Below, in pieces: positions 53,475-62,279 of a stretch of DNA of 64,000 nucleotides (positions are counted from its first letter, which is position 1; every line of letters begins with the position of its first letter). The notes beneath the pieces were generated by a model that was not told the DNA's origin, made no database searches, and saw only the letters and a program-made list of their open reading frames with translations. Source of the DNA: Flemingiibacterium sp045578725 (GTDB lineage Bacteria > Bacillota > Clostridia > Oscillospirales > CAG-272); assembly GCA_045578725.1 (NCBI GenBank), contig JAZNKS010000073.1, positions 15,203 through 79,202 on the forward strand, given 5' to 3'. Made by a program: the position numbers and the translations under genes.

Positions 53475-54552
53475 TCGCCTCCTGCTCCCGCCTTACCGAC
53501 AGCGCAAGAGAAAGGCAGACCGGCAGCAGAATCAGGCCGACCAGCCCGAACAGACGGCTTCCGATCACCATGGCCATCAGCGCCAGCAGGGGATGAAGCC
53601 CCATCTGCCGGCCGACAATCCGCGGCTCGAGGATATTGCGCACCACGCTGATAATCCCCCAGAGCACCAGAAGTCCGATTCCGAGCGGATAATCCGCATA
53701 CAGAAACGAAAGAAGCGCCCAGGGGATCAGGATACCGCCGGTTCCGAGCACCGGAAGAAAATCGAACAGCGCAATGCCAAGCGCGGCCCAGAGCGGGGAA
53801 CTGACACCGAGGATCACCAGTCCCAGCGCCAGCTCCCCGTAAGTGATCAGCGCCAGCAGGGCATAGGAGCGCAGACAGCGTGCCGCTGTGACAAATCCCA
53901 TATTCCGAATCCGTTTCAGAAAAGCGACTGCCTTATCCGGCAGCCGCTTTTTGATGGCGGCCAGAATCTCCTCAAAATCCAGCGTGATGAAAAAGCTGGC
54001 CAGTACCGCAATCAGGCCCTCGATCAGAATCCGCGGGATACCGGCCGCAGCCGCCGAAAGTCGGGTCAGCACCTGCACGGACAGCTCCGACACCGCATTG
54101 CCAAGCGATGTCTTCAGCGAATCGATATAGCTCTGCAGGGCATCAAAGAATTCTCCCTCCGCGCCCATACCGAAAAAGCTCCGGACCCGATCAAGGAAGC
54201 GCTGAACCGTATCAATCAGCCATGTCAGCGTCGGCTCTACACCCGTCTGATAGATTTGGGGCAGATCCGCCATGAAATTCCCGACCAGTACGCCGAGCCG
54301 CACAACGGCAATACTCACCAGCATTCCGATGGTAGCGTAAAAAAGCAGCAAAAGGAGGATCGCCGTCGGCCGGCGGCGCAGACGGAATCGCCCCAGAAGC
54401 CAGCGCACAACCGGATTGATCAGCGATGCAGCCGCAAAGCCGATCAGAAAGGGCATCACCACAAAGATAGCATATTTGAAAAACAGATACACCATTCCGG
54501 CAATCAGAAGATACCAGACGGTGCTGACAATAAATCGAAGTTTTTTCTCCAT
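53446..54552 (-). CDS. ytvI: Sporulation-type AI-2E family permease YtvI
   Basis: 368 aa with about eight membrane helices. It belongs to the AI-2E/PerM family; YtvI is a mother-cell sporulation member. FLIGFAAASLINPVV early, LIEGLIAVLASFFITLDFEEI, GVSSPLWAALGIALFDFLPVLGTG, and ILEPRIVGRQMGLHPL late are family blocks. The ATG at 54552 is set by a perfect AAGGAGG 5 nt upstream (54558-54564); earlier ATGs are rejected. Its 3' end overlaps the pseudo-subtilase by 29 bp on the opposite strand. Confidence 0.88.
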   Translation of the reverse strand: MEKKLRFIVSTVWYLLIAGMVYLFFKYAIFVVMPFLIGFAAASLINPVVRWLLGRFRLRRRPTAILLLLLFYATIGMLVSIAVVRLGVLVGNFMADLPQIYQTGVEPTLTWLIDTVQRFLDRVRSFFGMGAEGEFFDALQSYIDSLKTSLGNAVSELSVQVLTRLSAAAAGIPRILIEGLIAVLASFFITLDFEEILAAIKKRLPDKAVAFLKRIRNMGFVTAARCLRSYALLALITYGELALGLVILGVSSPLWAALGIALFDFLPVLGTGGILIPWALLSFLYADYPLGIGLLVLWGIISVVRNILEPRIVGRQMGLHPLLALMAMVIGSRLFGLVGLILLPVCLSLALSVRREQEAISRRGGQTD

Positions 54553-54734
54553 GACAGCCTCCTTTTTCATAGTATGACCGGCCGGCTTTCCCGCTATAAC
54601 AAAAATCACGTCCTCTTCACACAGCCTTCAATCAGCACCCACATACTTTTGATACTATATATATGTATCCATCGCATCAATCATCCCGGAACCGACGACC
54701 ACGACGGAATTCCGGTCAGAAAGGAAAACGCATC

Positions 54735-56198
54735 ATGTCCAAGGGATCACGAACCCGCGCAGATAACGCGGAAAAGAACCGCCTGAAAAAAGAAAAAGAG
54801 GCCTTTGAGGCCACCAAGAAAAAGGTCCGCCGCGTAACGGCGATCATCACCGGCTCCCTGCTCGCTCTTATGATTCTCATCACCCTCATCGGCACGATCG
54901 TCTATCAGATCCGGATGAACGGCGGCGAATATCTCCGCACCGAAATTGCGGCCTCCTCCGGCGATCTTGATGTCAACGGCTCGATGATGAATTATTACTT
55001 CAATGATGTTTATAACACCTTTGTGGATTATTACGGCAGTTATGTTTCCTATTACGGTCTGGATCCAACCCTCTCGCTGAAGCAGCAGCAGATTTCCGAG
55101 GGCCAGACCTGGTTCTCCTACTTCATGTCCGGCGCACAGGAAACCGTCAGCAGCATTCTCCTGCTCAACCGGATGGCGGAAGCGGATGGCATTTCGCTCA
55201 CCGAAGCGGAAATTGCAGCCATCACCAACCGAGCAAAGGGAATGGATACCGGCTTATATGGCCGCGGTGTCAATACAAAGGATATCACCGATGCCAAGCT
55301 GCTGGAAGGGCTGGCCTACAAATATCAGTTCGCCAGACAGGCCGGCCTTCAGCCGACCCTCGCCGAGATGGAGGAGCATTACAAGGCCAACACCGATGCT
55401 TACCTTCTGGTGGATTATATCTGCTACGATATGACCTATTCCGATAAAGGTCCGACCCGCGAGGAAATCAGTGCCATCGCCGATACGCTGGCAAAAGCGC
55501 CGACCCCCGATGCCTTCCGCAAGGCCATTGAAGACAAGCTGCGTGCCGACGATCCGGTCATCAGTCGGGAGGATATCGATTATATCCTCGATTCGGTCAC
55601 CTTTGAGGGCGCTTACTTTGCCGAAGAGGACGAATTCAGCGAATGGGCCTTCAAGGAGGCAAAGGTCGGCGATACAAAGATCATCGAGGATCCTGACAAA
55701 TCCGTCTTCTATGTCTATATGATTACAAAAGCGCCCTACCGCGATGAGGCGAGCACCGTGAATGTGCGGCACATTCTCCTCACCCAAGCCTCTGCCGGAA
55801 GCGACAGCAAGGCTAAAAAGCTCGCCGAGAAGCTTCTGGCCGAATTTGAAGCCGGTGATAAGAGCGAGGAAGCCTTCGGACTTCTCGCGCTGGAATATTC
55901 GGATGATACCGGCTCCTATTACAACGGCGGTCTGTATGAAAATGTCGGCGAGGGCGATATGGTCACCGCCTTCAACGATTGGTGCTTCGATCCGTCCCGC
56001 AAGGAGGGCGATACCGGCATCGTGGAAACGGATTACGGCTATCATGTCATGCTCTTCTGCGGCGAGGGACAGAAGGTCTGGGAGTCGCTGGCCTCCTATG
56101 CGCTGATCAACGAGAAAATGGCCGAGCTGATGGAGGAGAACAGCCCCCTCTATCCTGTCACGTTCGATGATACGGTACTCAAAATGATTCCCGGCTGA
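54735..56198 (+). CDS. Membrane-anchored parvulin-type peptidyl-prolyl isomerase/foldase
   Basis: 487 aa. A strongly basic N-terminus (about 40 residues rich in Lys and Arg) precedes a transmembrane helix (about 36-60) instead of a cleaved signal. An SurA-N-like helical domain (60-220) is followed by a degenerate stretch, then the rotamase domain starting VNVRHILLTQ and continuing through YNGGLYENVGEGDMV and GIVETDYGYHVML. Such proteins fold secreted proteins on the outer face. The ATG at 54735 has AAAGGA upstream. Divergent from ytvI. Confidence 0.88.
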   Translation: MSKGSRTRADNAEKNRLKKEKEAFEATKKKVRRVTAIITGSLLALMILITLIGTIVYQIRMNGGEYLRTEIAASSGDLDVNGSMMNYYFNDVYNTFVDYYGSYVSYYGLDPTLSLKQQQISEGQTWFSYFMSGAQETVSSILLLNRMAEADGISLTEAEIAAITNRAKGMDTGLYGRGVNTKDITDAKLLEGLAYKYQFARQAGLQPTLAEMEEHYKANTDAYLLVDYICYDMTYSDKGPTREEISAIADTLAKAPTPDAFRKAIEDKLRADDPVISREDIDYILDSVTFEGAYFAEEDEFSEWAFKEAKVGDTKIIEDPDKSVFYVYMITKAPYRDEASTVNVRHILLTQASAGSDSKAKKLAEKLLAEFEAGDKSEEAFGLLALEYSDDTGSYYNGGLYENVGEGDMVTAFNDWCFDPSRKEGDTGIVETDYGYHVMLFCGEGQKVWESLASYALINEKMAELMEENSPLYPVTFDDTVLKMIPG

Positions 56199-56199
56199 T

Positions 56200-56245
56200 A
56201 AAAACAAGGCCTCCGTTTTCCTGCATGGAAAACGGAGGCTTTTTG
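56200..56245. terminator. Terminator between foldase and DAHP synthase
   Basis: A 13-bp perfect stem (56209-56221 with 56227-56239), 5-nt loop, then five T. The minus side has CTTGTTTTTAT, so it can also end aroF transcription. Confidence 0.92.
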
Positions 56246-56282
56246 CGATTATACATTTGCTGGGGGGTATTCAGCCCAAAAG

Positions 56283-57299
56283 TCAGCCGATCGTCTTACC
56301 GATCAGCGGAAGCATTCCCTTGATCTTCGCCATCACGCCATCGAACTCATCGGGCGTCAGGGACTGCTTGCCGTCGGAAAGCGCCTTGGCGGGATTGTTG
56401 TGAACCTCGATCATGATGCCGTCAGCACCGGCCGCAACCGCTGCCATAGCCAGCGGCTCCACCAGCCAGCTGATGCCGCCTGCGTGACTGGGATCCGCTA
56501 CAACCGGCAGATGGGACAGGCGCTTCAGCACCGGAATTGCCGATACATCAAAGGTATTGCGGGTCGCAGTTTCAAAGGTACGGATACCGCGCTCGCAGAG
56601 GATGACATTTTCATTGCCGCCGGCCATAATATATTCGGCGCTCATCAGCATTTCTTCAATGGTATTGGCCAAACCACGCTTTAAGAGAATCGGCTTTTGG
56701 GTATGACCAAGCTCCTTGAGCAATTCAAAATTCTGCATATTGCGGGCGCCGACCTGAATGACATCGACATTCTCAAACAGCGGGAGATGCGAAGCATCCA
56801 TAATCTCGCTGACAATCGGAAGGCCGGTTTCTTTCTTGGCCTCCAACAGAAGCTCGATCCCCTCGGCCTTCAAACCCTGGAAGGCATACGGCGAGGTTCT
56901 CGGCTTGAAAGCGCCGCCGCGGAGCATCGTAGAGCCGGCTCCCTTTACACGGCGTGCGATCTCGCAGATCTGCTCCTCGCATTCAACCGAGCAGGGGCCG
57001 CTGATGACCTGAAAATGGCCGCCGCCGACCTTGATGCCGCCGATATCCACAACCGTATCGTCGGGATGGAATTTGCGGTTGGCATTCTTGAACGGCTCCT
57101 GAACGCGCTTGATATCCTCAACGATATCATCCGTGCGCAGGCGGTCGATGTCAACCTTGGAGGTATCGCCGACCAGACCGATAATCGTGGTGTGCAGACC
57201 TTCGACCAGATGGGCCTGAAGGCCGGGCGTTTTTTCCAGCTCGGTAACAAAGGCCGAAACCTTGGCTTTTTCCGTATAGGGTTTGACAATGATAATCAT
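56283..57299 (-). CDS. aroF: DAHP synthase (3-deoxy-7-phosphoheptulonate synthase), type I-beta
   Basis: 338 aa. First step of the shikimate pathway, from PEP and erythrose-4-phosphate. An N-terminal ferredoxin-like regulatory domain (1-65, MIIIVKPYTEK) is attached, as in the feedback-controlled Thermotoga/Firmicute type. The barrel has ISGPCSVE, LRGGAFKPRTSPYAFQG, QVGARNMQNF, LLKRGLANTIEE and VVADPSHAGG. All metal and PEP-binding blocks are present. It is a single gene with its own promoter. Confidence 0.96.
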   Translation of the reverse strand: MIIIVKPYTEKAKVSAFVTELEKTPGLQAHLVEGLHTTIIGLVGDTSKVDIDRLRTDDIVEDIKRVQEPFKNANRKFHPDDTVVDIGGIKVGGGHFQVISGPCSVECEEQICEIARRVKGAGSTMLRGGAFKPRTSPYAFQGLKAEGIELLLEAKKETGLPIVSEIMDASHLPLFENVDVIQVGARNMQNFELLKELGHTQKPILLKRGLANTIEEMLMSAEYIMAGGNENVILCERGIRTFETATRNTFDVSAIPVLKRLSHLPVVADPSHAGGISWLVEPLAMAAVAAGADGIMIEVHNNPAKALSDGKQSLTPDEFDGVMAKIKGMLPLIGKTIG

Positions 57300-57352
57300 T
57301 TTTTATTCATTCCTCTCCAAGAGATAATCCTTAAAATAAAGAACCGCTTTTT

Positions 57353-57381
57353 ATTATACCACATTCCGGCGGATTTTTCAA
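57353..57381 (-). promoter_or_regulatory. Promoter for DAHP synthase
   Basis: Minus strand TTGAAA (57376-57381), 17-bp spacer, TATAAT (57353-57358). No leader T-box or trp-like element was recognised in the short leader. Confidence 0.82.
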
Positions 57382-57436
57382 CAGGAATCCGAAGAATTGC
57401 GAAAAAAATAACAATTTTCTCACAAATTCCCGCACT

Positions 57437-57646
57437 TTACGTCAGATCCTCTCCCAGATCCTCGGGGATCGGAAGCTCCGGCATCCGGCGCGGCACCCGC
57501 TTGAGCGGATCATAGAGAAACCGCCGGCAGGTGTATTCCTTCGGAACCACGCCTTTTTTATCGCAGAGCATATCCCCGGTTCCCGCAATGGGGCCGGCAA
57601 AGCGGCAGTATTCACAGATTTTTTCAATATTGTCCGAATCCTTCAC
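57437..57646 (-). CDS. Small four-cysteine protein of unknown function
   Basis: 69 aa. CEYCRFAG (C-x-x-C), then a third Cys in MLCDKKG and a fourth in YTCRRF suggest a bound metal. A Pro/Arg-rich tail follows (KRVPRRMPELPIPEDL). The GTG at 57646 is used because GAGG lies 8 nt upstream. An ATG at 57682 sits between the -10 box and the expected transcript start, so it cannot be used. It has its own good promoter. Similar small proteins occur in Clostridia without assigned function. Confidence 0.75.
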   Translation of the reverse strand: MKDSDNIEKICEYCRFAGPIAGTGDMLCDKKGVVPKEYTCRRFLYDPLKRVPRRMPELPIPEDLGEDLT

Positions 57647-57683
57647 AGGCTGTACCTCTCTGATTTTCAAACTGTTTTGCATT

Positions 57684-57712
57684 ATTGTATCACACTACTG
57701 CCGAAAAGTCAA
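57684..57712 (-). promoter_or_regulatory. Promoter for the small four-cysteine protein
   Basis: Minus strand TTGACT (57707-57712), 17-bp spacer, TACAAT (57684-57689). The -35 box overlaps the last codons of the GH43 gene. Confidence 0.82.
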
Positions 57713-58587
57713 GTTGCTTTGATAATAAGAGTATTGTCCTTTTCCTCCAGCTTTGTCAGGCAGGGACGTTCCAGCGGCGTGGTATTGGGCTGATGGCAGA
57801 TAAAATACAGCTCGCCGTCATAACTCTCAAAAATCATGCCGTGACCGCCATCCTTTGAAAAGAGAAGCCGCTCATCGTGGATCCAGCGGCCGTCAATCCG
57901 GCCGTTGTCGGAGTAGGCAAGTGCCTCGCAGTAACCTTCTCGCGCAAAGCTGGACCAGATCATCAGAAGCCGACCCGATTTTGTGCGGTACAGGAACGGG
58001 CCGTCGGTGATGTAAACCTTCTGACCCTTCCGGGCCCAATCCGGGACAATCGCCCAGGCAGGCTCCGATGCACAAAACAGCCGGATCGGATCGCCGATCG
58101 GACGCGCCAGATCCTCGGACAGCCGGAGGGCACACATCTCGCCATCCATCACCTGCGTCCATTCATGGCAGAATACGATGTAAGGCTGACCGTCCTCGTC
58201 GACATAGAGCGTACCATCCAGGCATTCCCAATCGCGCGGAGTAACCGGACCGTCGCTGTGCAGGCAAAAAGGGCCTTCGGGCGAATCGGCACACAGAATC
58301 TGGGTGCCGCGGCAGACCGCTGCGTTCTTGAAGCTGGCAAACATATAATATTTTCCGCGATAACAATGAACCTCGGGTGCCCAGAAATTCCGGTCTGCCC
58401 AGAAATCCTTCGGCGCTTCAAATACCGTTATCGGATCGCTCCATGCGGAAAGATCGGAGCTGACATACACATCAAAGCCCATGCACTTGCCCCAGCAGTC
58501 GGCACCGCGGGTTCCGTACATATAATATTTTCCATCCGCCTTCAGAACAAAGGGATCGCGGATGTGAATATCCTTCATTGTAAGCAC
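57709..58587 (-). CDS. Glycoside hydrolase family 43-type protein
   Basis: 292 aa, five-bladed propeller, no signal peptide. HIRDPFVLKADGKYYMYG is the first blade with the catalytic-base Asp. FWAPEVHCYRGKYYMF and LDGTLYVDEDGQPYIVF (second Asp) follow. DGPFLYRTKSGRLLMIWSS and GGHGMIF are in the later blades. GH43 enzymes release arabinose, xylose or galactose. The start is GTG 58587, with GGAGG 6 nt before; that ribosome binding site directly follows the T-run of the rhaA terminator, so expression may depend on read-through. Confidence 0.87.
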   Translation of the reverse strand: MLTMKDIHIRDPFVLKADGKYYMYGTRGADCWGKCMGFDVYVSSDLSAWSDPITVFEAPKDFWADRNFWAPEVHCYRGKYYMFASFKNAAVCRGTQILCADSPEGPFCLHSDGPVTPRDWECLDGTLYVDEDGQPYIVFCHEWTQVMDGEMCALRLSEDLARPIGDPIRLFCASEPAWAIVPDWARKGQKVYITDGPFLYRTKSGRLLMIWSSFAREGYCEALAYSDNGRIDGRWIHDERLLFSKDGGHGMIFESYDGELYFICHQPNTTPLERPCLTKLEEKDNTLIIKAT

Positions 58588-58593
58588 GGTAAT

Positions 58594-58634
58594 CCTCCAA
58601 AAAATGACAGGCGGCGTCCTTCTGACGCCGCCTG
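58594..58634 (-). terminator. Terminator after rhaA, abutting the GH43 ribosome binding site
   Basis: An 11-bp perfect stem (58608-58618 with 58624-58634, 5-nt loop) on the minus strand, followed by TCA and six T (58599-58604), then GGAGG at 58594-58598. It partly separates GH43 from the rhamnose operon. Confidence 0.88.
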
Positions 58635-58643
58635 CCCGTTATT

Positions 58644-59897
58644 TTATCTCTTCGAAAGCACGTCGGCTTCGTATTTCTTGACCTCAGCAAGCCAGCCCTC
58701 GCGGACAGGAACATTCTCGCTTTCGCAGAAGTAATCCCAAACCGCGGCAAACGGATAGGATTTCAGCTCTTCAAGCATAGCCAGACGGGAGGTATAATCG
58801 CCGTCAAGTTCCAGCTTCTTCATCCGGTCTGTCGGCTCAAGCAGAGCATACAGCAGCGCCTTCTGCATATTACGGGTACCGATGACCCATGCAGCGATGC
58901 GGTTGATCGAGGCATCGAAGAAGTCAAGGCCGATATGGACACGCTTCTCGAAGCTGCCGCGGATGATTTCCTGCGCAATGGCCTTCAGCTCATCATCGAA
59001 TATGACAACATGGTCCGAGTCCCAGCGTACCGGGCGGGATACATGAAGCAGAACATCGTTGAGGAAGAGCAGAGCCGAGGAGATCTTATCGGAAACCACT
59101 TCCGTCGGATGGAAATGACCGGTATCCAGTGTCAGAACCAGATCATTCTTAACAGCATAGCCCATGCACATTTCCAGTGAACCGATGGTGCAGGACTCGG
59201 CGCCGATGCCGAATACCTTGCTCTCGATCGCATTCAGGTTGTACTGCTTATTCTGGCCTGCGAAGATCTTATCATAGGAATCGACCAGACGCTCGCGGTA
59301 ACCGTAGCGGTCAACCGGGATATCCTTGAAGCCATCGGGAATCCAATGGTTGGTGATCGCCGGCTCGCCCATTTCGCGGCCGATGTACTCCGCAATCTCG
59401 CGGGCGCGGATCGAATGCTCGATCCAGTACTCGCGGACCGCGTTGTCAGCGCTCGAAAGGGTAAATCCGCTTGCGCTCATCGGATGGGAGAAGCAGCTGG
59501 AGTTGAAGTCCACGCCGATCTTCTTTTCCTTGGCCCATTCCACCCAGGAGGTGAAGTGCTTCGGCTCAATTTTGTTGCGCTCGACCTTTTCGCCCAGTGT
59601 ATCCAGATAGAAGGTGTGGAGGCTGATGCGTTTCTTGCCGGGAATCAGCGAGATCGCCTCGGAAAAATCGGCGCGGAGCTGGTCGATATTGGTGGCACGT
59701 CCGGGATAGTTGCCGGTCGTCTGAATACCGCCGGTCAGATCGCCGTTCGGATTTTCAAAGCCGCGGACATCGTCTCCCTGCCAGCAATGCATCGAAATCG
59801 GGATTGACTTCAGACGCTCGATGGCCTTATCGGTATCCACACCGAGGGATGCGTACAGCTCTTTGGCAATAGCGTAATTCTTTTCTGTGTTCATCAT
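58644..59897 (-). CDS. rhaA: L-rhamnose isomerase
   Basis: 417 aa, usual length. Converts L-rhamnose to L-rhamnulose, Mn-dependent. SIPISMHCWQGDDVRGFE, GIQTTGNYPGRA, LHTFYLDT, GVDFNSSCFSHPMSASGFTLS and DTGHFHPTEVVSDKIS contain the metal and substrate residues. There are two adjacent ATGs: 59897 gives an ATGA overlap with rhaB, and 59894 is a better distance (7 nt) from GGAG. It is the last gene before the terminator. Confidence 0.97.
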   Translation of the reverse strand: MMNTEKNYAIAKELYASLGVDTDKAIERLKSIPISMHCWQGDDVRGFENPNGDLTGGIQTTGNYPGRATNIDQLRADFSEAISLIPGKKRISLHTFYLDTLGEKVERNKIEPKHFTSWVEWAKEKKIGVDFNSSCFSHPMSASGFTLSSADNAVREYWIEHSIRAREIAEYIGREMGEPAITNHWIPDGFKDIPVDRYGYRERLVDSYDKIFAGQNKQYNLNAIESKVFGIGAESCTIGSLEMCMGYAVKNDLVLTLDTGHFHPTEVVSDKISSALLFLNDVLLHVSRPVRWDSDHVVIFDDELKAIAQEIIRGSFEKRVHIGLDFFDASINRIAAWVIGTRNMQKALLYALLEPTDRMKKLELDGDYTSRLAMLEELKSYPFAAVWDYFCESENVPVREGWLAEVKKYEADVLSKR

Positions 59898-61375
59898 TCT
59901 TCTCCGATCAGCTTGCAGAAGCGGCCATAGGCATCATCCCACTGGTCATTGTGCTTCGGCTCATAGGACTTGATTTCGAAAGAGTTGCGTACAACCTCGC
60001 GGGCTTCGGCAACATTCTTGATTTCGCCGGCGGCAATCGCCTGAACCGACAGATTACCGATAGCGGTTGCCTCAACGGGGCCGGCATAAACCGGACGGTT
60101 GCAGGAATCGGCTGCCAGCTGGCAGAGAGGCGCTTCCTTGCATCCGCCTCCGACGATGTTGATGAAGGGAGTCTTGCGGCCCATCAGCTCGTCGATCTTC
60201 TCAACGGTCCAGCGGTAGCGGAGTGCCAGACTGTCGAATACGCAGCGGATGGTCTCGCCCGGATTCTCCGGAACGTGCTGACCGGTGGTACGGCAGTATT
60301 CGGCGATGCGGCCGGGCAGATTGCCGGGGCCGGAGAAAAGCGGATCATCGGGGTTGATGATCGACTGCAGGGGCTTGGAGGCCATCGCCATATCGGAGAG
60401 CTGGTCATAGGTGTACTTCGTGCCCTCGCGCTCCCACTGACGCTTGGATTCCTGCTCGAGCCACAGGCCCATGATATTCTTCAGGAAGCGGGTGGTACCC
60501 TCGGCGCCGCCCTCGTTGGTGAAGTCATACTTGCGGGAAGCATCGTTGATGATCGGAGCCTTCAGCTCGGTACCCATCAGCGACCAGGTGCCGGAGCTGA
60601 TGAAGACAAAGTCCTCGCCCTTGGCCGGAACGGCAACAACGGCGCTGGCGGTATCGTGAGCGGCAACGTTGACAACGTTTGCCTTGATATCGCCGACCTC
60701 CTCCAGAACCTGAGGAAGCAGCGGGCCGACGGTGGTACCGGGGTTGGACAGCTCGGTGAAGATGTTCGACGGGATACCGAACTTCTCCAGCATATCGAAG
60801 GCATAATTGCGCTTCTTGGCATCGAGGATCGCACCGGTGGATGCGATGGTGTACTCGGTGTGCTTCACGCCTGTCAGGAAGTAGTTCAGCAGGTCGGGCG
60901 TAAAGAGGAGCTTATCCGCATTTTCAACATAGATCGGATTCTCGCGCAGAGAAGCGATCAGCTGAAAGAGCGTATTGAAGTTCATGAACTGCGTACCGGT
61001 CGTCTTGTAGATATCATCCTTGGAAACGATCGTATCCGCATAGTCGATGATGCCCTCGGTGCGGGTATCGCGGTAGTGAACGGGGTTAGCCATCAGCTTG
61101 CCGTTCTTATCGATCAGGCCGTAGTCAACGCCCCAGGTATCGATACCGATGGACTTGATATCCTTATCCTCGGAGAGGGCGCACTTGCGGATCGAATTCT
61201 TGATTTCATGGAAAATGCGCAGAGTATCCCAGGTGAAGGTACCGGCTACGGTAACCGGTTCATTCGGGAAACGGTGATTCTCTTCCAGCGTCAGTTTTTC
61301 GCCGTCGAAGCTGCCGACAATACCGCGGCCGCTGGAGGCACCGAGGTCAATGGCGAGCATTTTTAACTTTGCCAT
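59894..61375 (-). CDS. rhaB: Rhamnulokinase
   Basis: 493 aa. FGGY kinase making rhamnulose-1-phosphate. The start MAKLKMLAIDLGASSGRGIVG is the RhaB type of phosphate loop. SIGIDTWGVDYGLID, HYRDTRTEG, FISSGTWSLMG and INIVGGGCKEAPLCQLAAD are specific landmarks. It overlaps rhaA by 4 nt. No rhamnulose-1-phosphate aldolase (rhaD) is in the window. Confidence 0.97.
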   Translation of the reverse strand: MAKLKMLAIDLGASSGRGIVGSFDGEKLTLEENHRFPNEPVTVAGTFTWDTLRIFHEIKNSIRKCALSEDKDIKSIGIDTWGVDYGLIDKNGKLMANPVHYRDTRTEGIIDYADTIVSKDDIYKTTGTQFMNFNTLFQLIASLRENPIYVENADKLLFTPDLLNYFLTGVKHTEYTIASTGAILDAKKRNYAFDMLEKFGIPSNIFTELSNPGTTVGPLLPQVLEEVGDIKANVVNVAAHDTASAVVAVPAKGEDFVFISSGTWSLMGTELKAPIINDASRKYDFTNEGGAEGTTRFLKNIMGLWLEQESKRQWEREGTKYTYDQLSDMAMASKPLQSIINPDDPLFSGPGNLPGRIAEYCRTTGQHVPENPGETIRCVFDSLALRYRWTVEKIDELMGRKTPFINIVGGGCKEAPLCQLAADSCNRPVYAGPVEATAIGNLSVQAIAAGEIKNVAEAREVVRNSFEIKSYEPKHNDQWDDAYGRFCKLIGEE

Positions 61376-61398
61376 GGCGTTATTCTCCTGTTCCGATA

Positions 61399-62259
61399 TT
61401 ATTTTGCGATGTTTGCGATGATGTTCTTCAGTGCATCAACAGCAGCACCGAATGCTTCATAACTGGTAGCGTAGGTGTTGGGCATCTTGGTCTGCTCGGG
61501 GCGCTCCAGGGTTTCAAAGCCCTTGAAGACACGCAGGTGAGGCTCAACCGTCAGAATGAGCTTGCCGTCGATCTTCTTATCAAGATCCGCCAGAATCTGA
61601 GGAATACCGCCGATGCCCTTGCCGGCCGGTGCGATTACACGCTCTGCGGTCGCATCCTTGATGTGCATATACCAGATCTTGTCGCCCAGCATATTGTAGG
61701 CTTCGGGATAGGACTCATGCTTATCCATGATGAAGTTGGCGGGGTCAAATATCAGCTTGATTTCGCCGCCGAATTCCTTCTGGATGTCGAGGCAGCAGGG
61801 AGCGGATTCGCCGTAGATGCCCTTTTCGTTTTCGTGGCAGAGGTATACATCCTCTTTCTTTGCCAGTTCAAGCATAACGCCCAGACGGCGCATAACCTCG
61901 GGGCGTGCTTCCTCGAGAGTCATGCCTTCGGGAATGTAGAAGCTGAAGATACGGATATTCTTCGTGCCCAGAATCTTGGCAGCCTTGATGCAGTTGGCCA
62001 GCTTTTCCATGTGAGCATCGAAATCGTCGGTCACCTTGATCTTACCGATCGGGGAACCAATGGAGGAAACGCCGAGTCCGGCCGCATCCAGCTTCTCGCG
62101 GATGTTCTTCAGTTCATCCTCGGTCATGTCGGAAACATTCTTGCCGTCCACATTGCGGATTTCCATGTATTTTACGCCGTTCTTTACGAGGCCCTCAATC
62201 TGCTCATCCAGCTTGGGGGAGTATTCGTCTGCAAATGCGCTGAGTACAAATTCTGCCAT
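61399..62259 (-). CDS. Sugar phosphate isomerase/epimerase (xylose-isomerase-like TIM barrel)
   Basis: 286 aa. AP-endonuclease-2 type barrel used by many sugar epimerases. Metal ligands are readable as YLCHENEKGIYG (Glu), LIFDPANF (Asp), YMHIKDA (His) and LTVEPHLRVF (Glu). It lies between the second isomerase and rhaB, so it probably acts on a sugar released with rhamnose. The exact substrate is unknown; D-tagatose/allulose epimerases and inositol enzymes share the fold. Confidence 0.85.
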   Translation of the reverse strand: MAEFVLSAFADEYSPKLDEQIEGLVKNGVKYMEIRNVDGKNVSDMTEDELKNIREKLDAAGLGVSSIGSPIGKIKVTDDFDAHMEKLANCIKAAKILGTKNIRIFSFYIPEGMTLEEARPEVMRRLGVMLELAKKEDVYLCHENEKGIYGESAPCCLDIQKEFGGEIKLIFDPANFIMDKHESYPEAYNMLGDKIWYMHIKDATAERVIAPAGKGIGGIPQILADLDKKIDGKLILTVEPHLRVFKGFETLERPEQTKMPNTYATSYEAFGAAVDALKNIIANIAK

Positions 62260-62279
62260 GTTCGTATTCTCCTGACTGA

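Noticed and set aside
54560..54600. A sigma-E type promoter for ytvI (CATACTAT near 54570)
   Set aside because: The -10-like box fits partly, but no -35 box is found at 13-15 bp; not supported.
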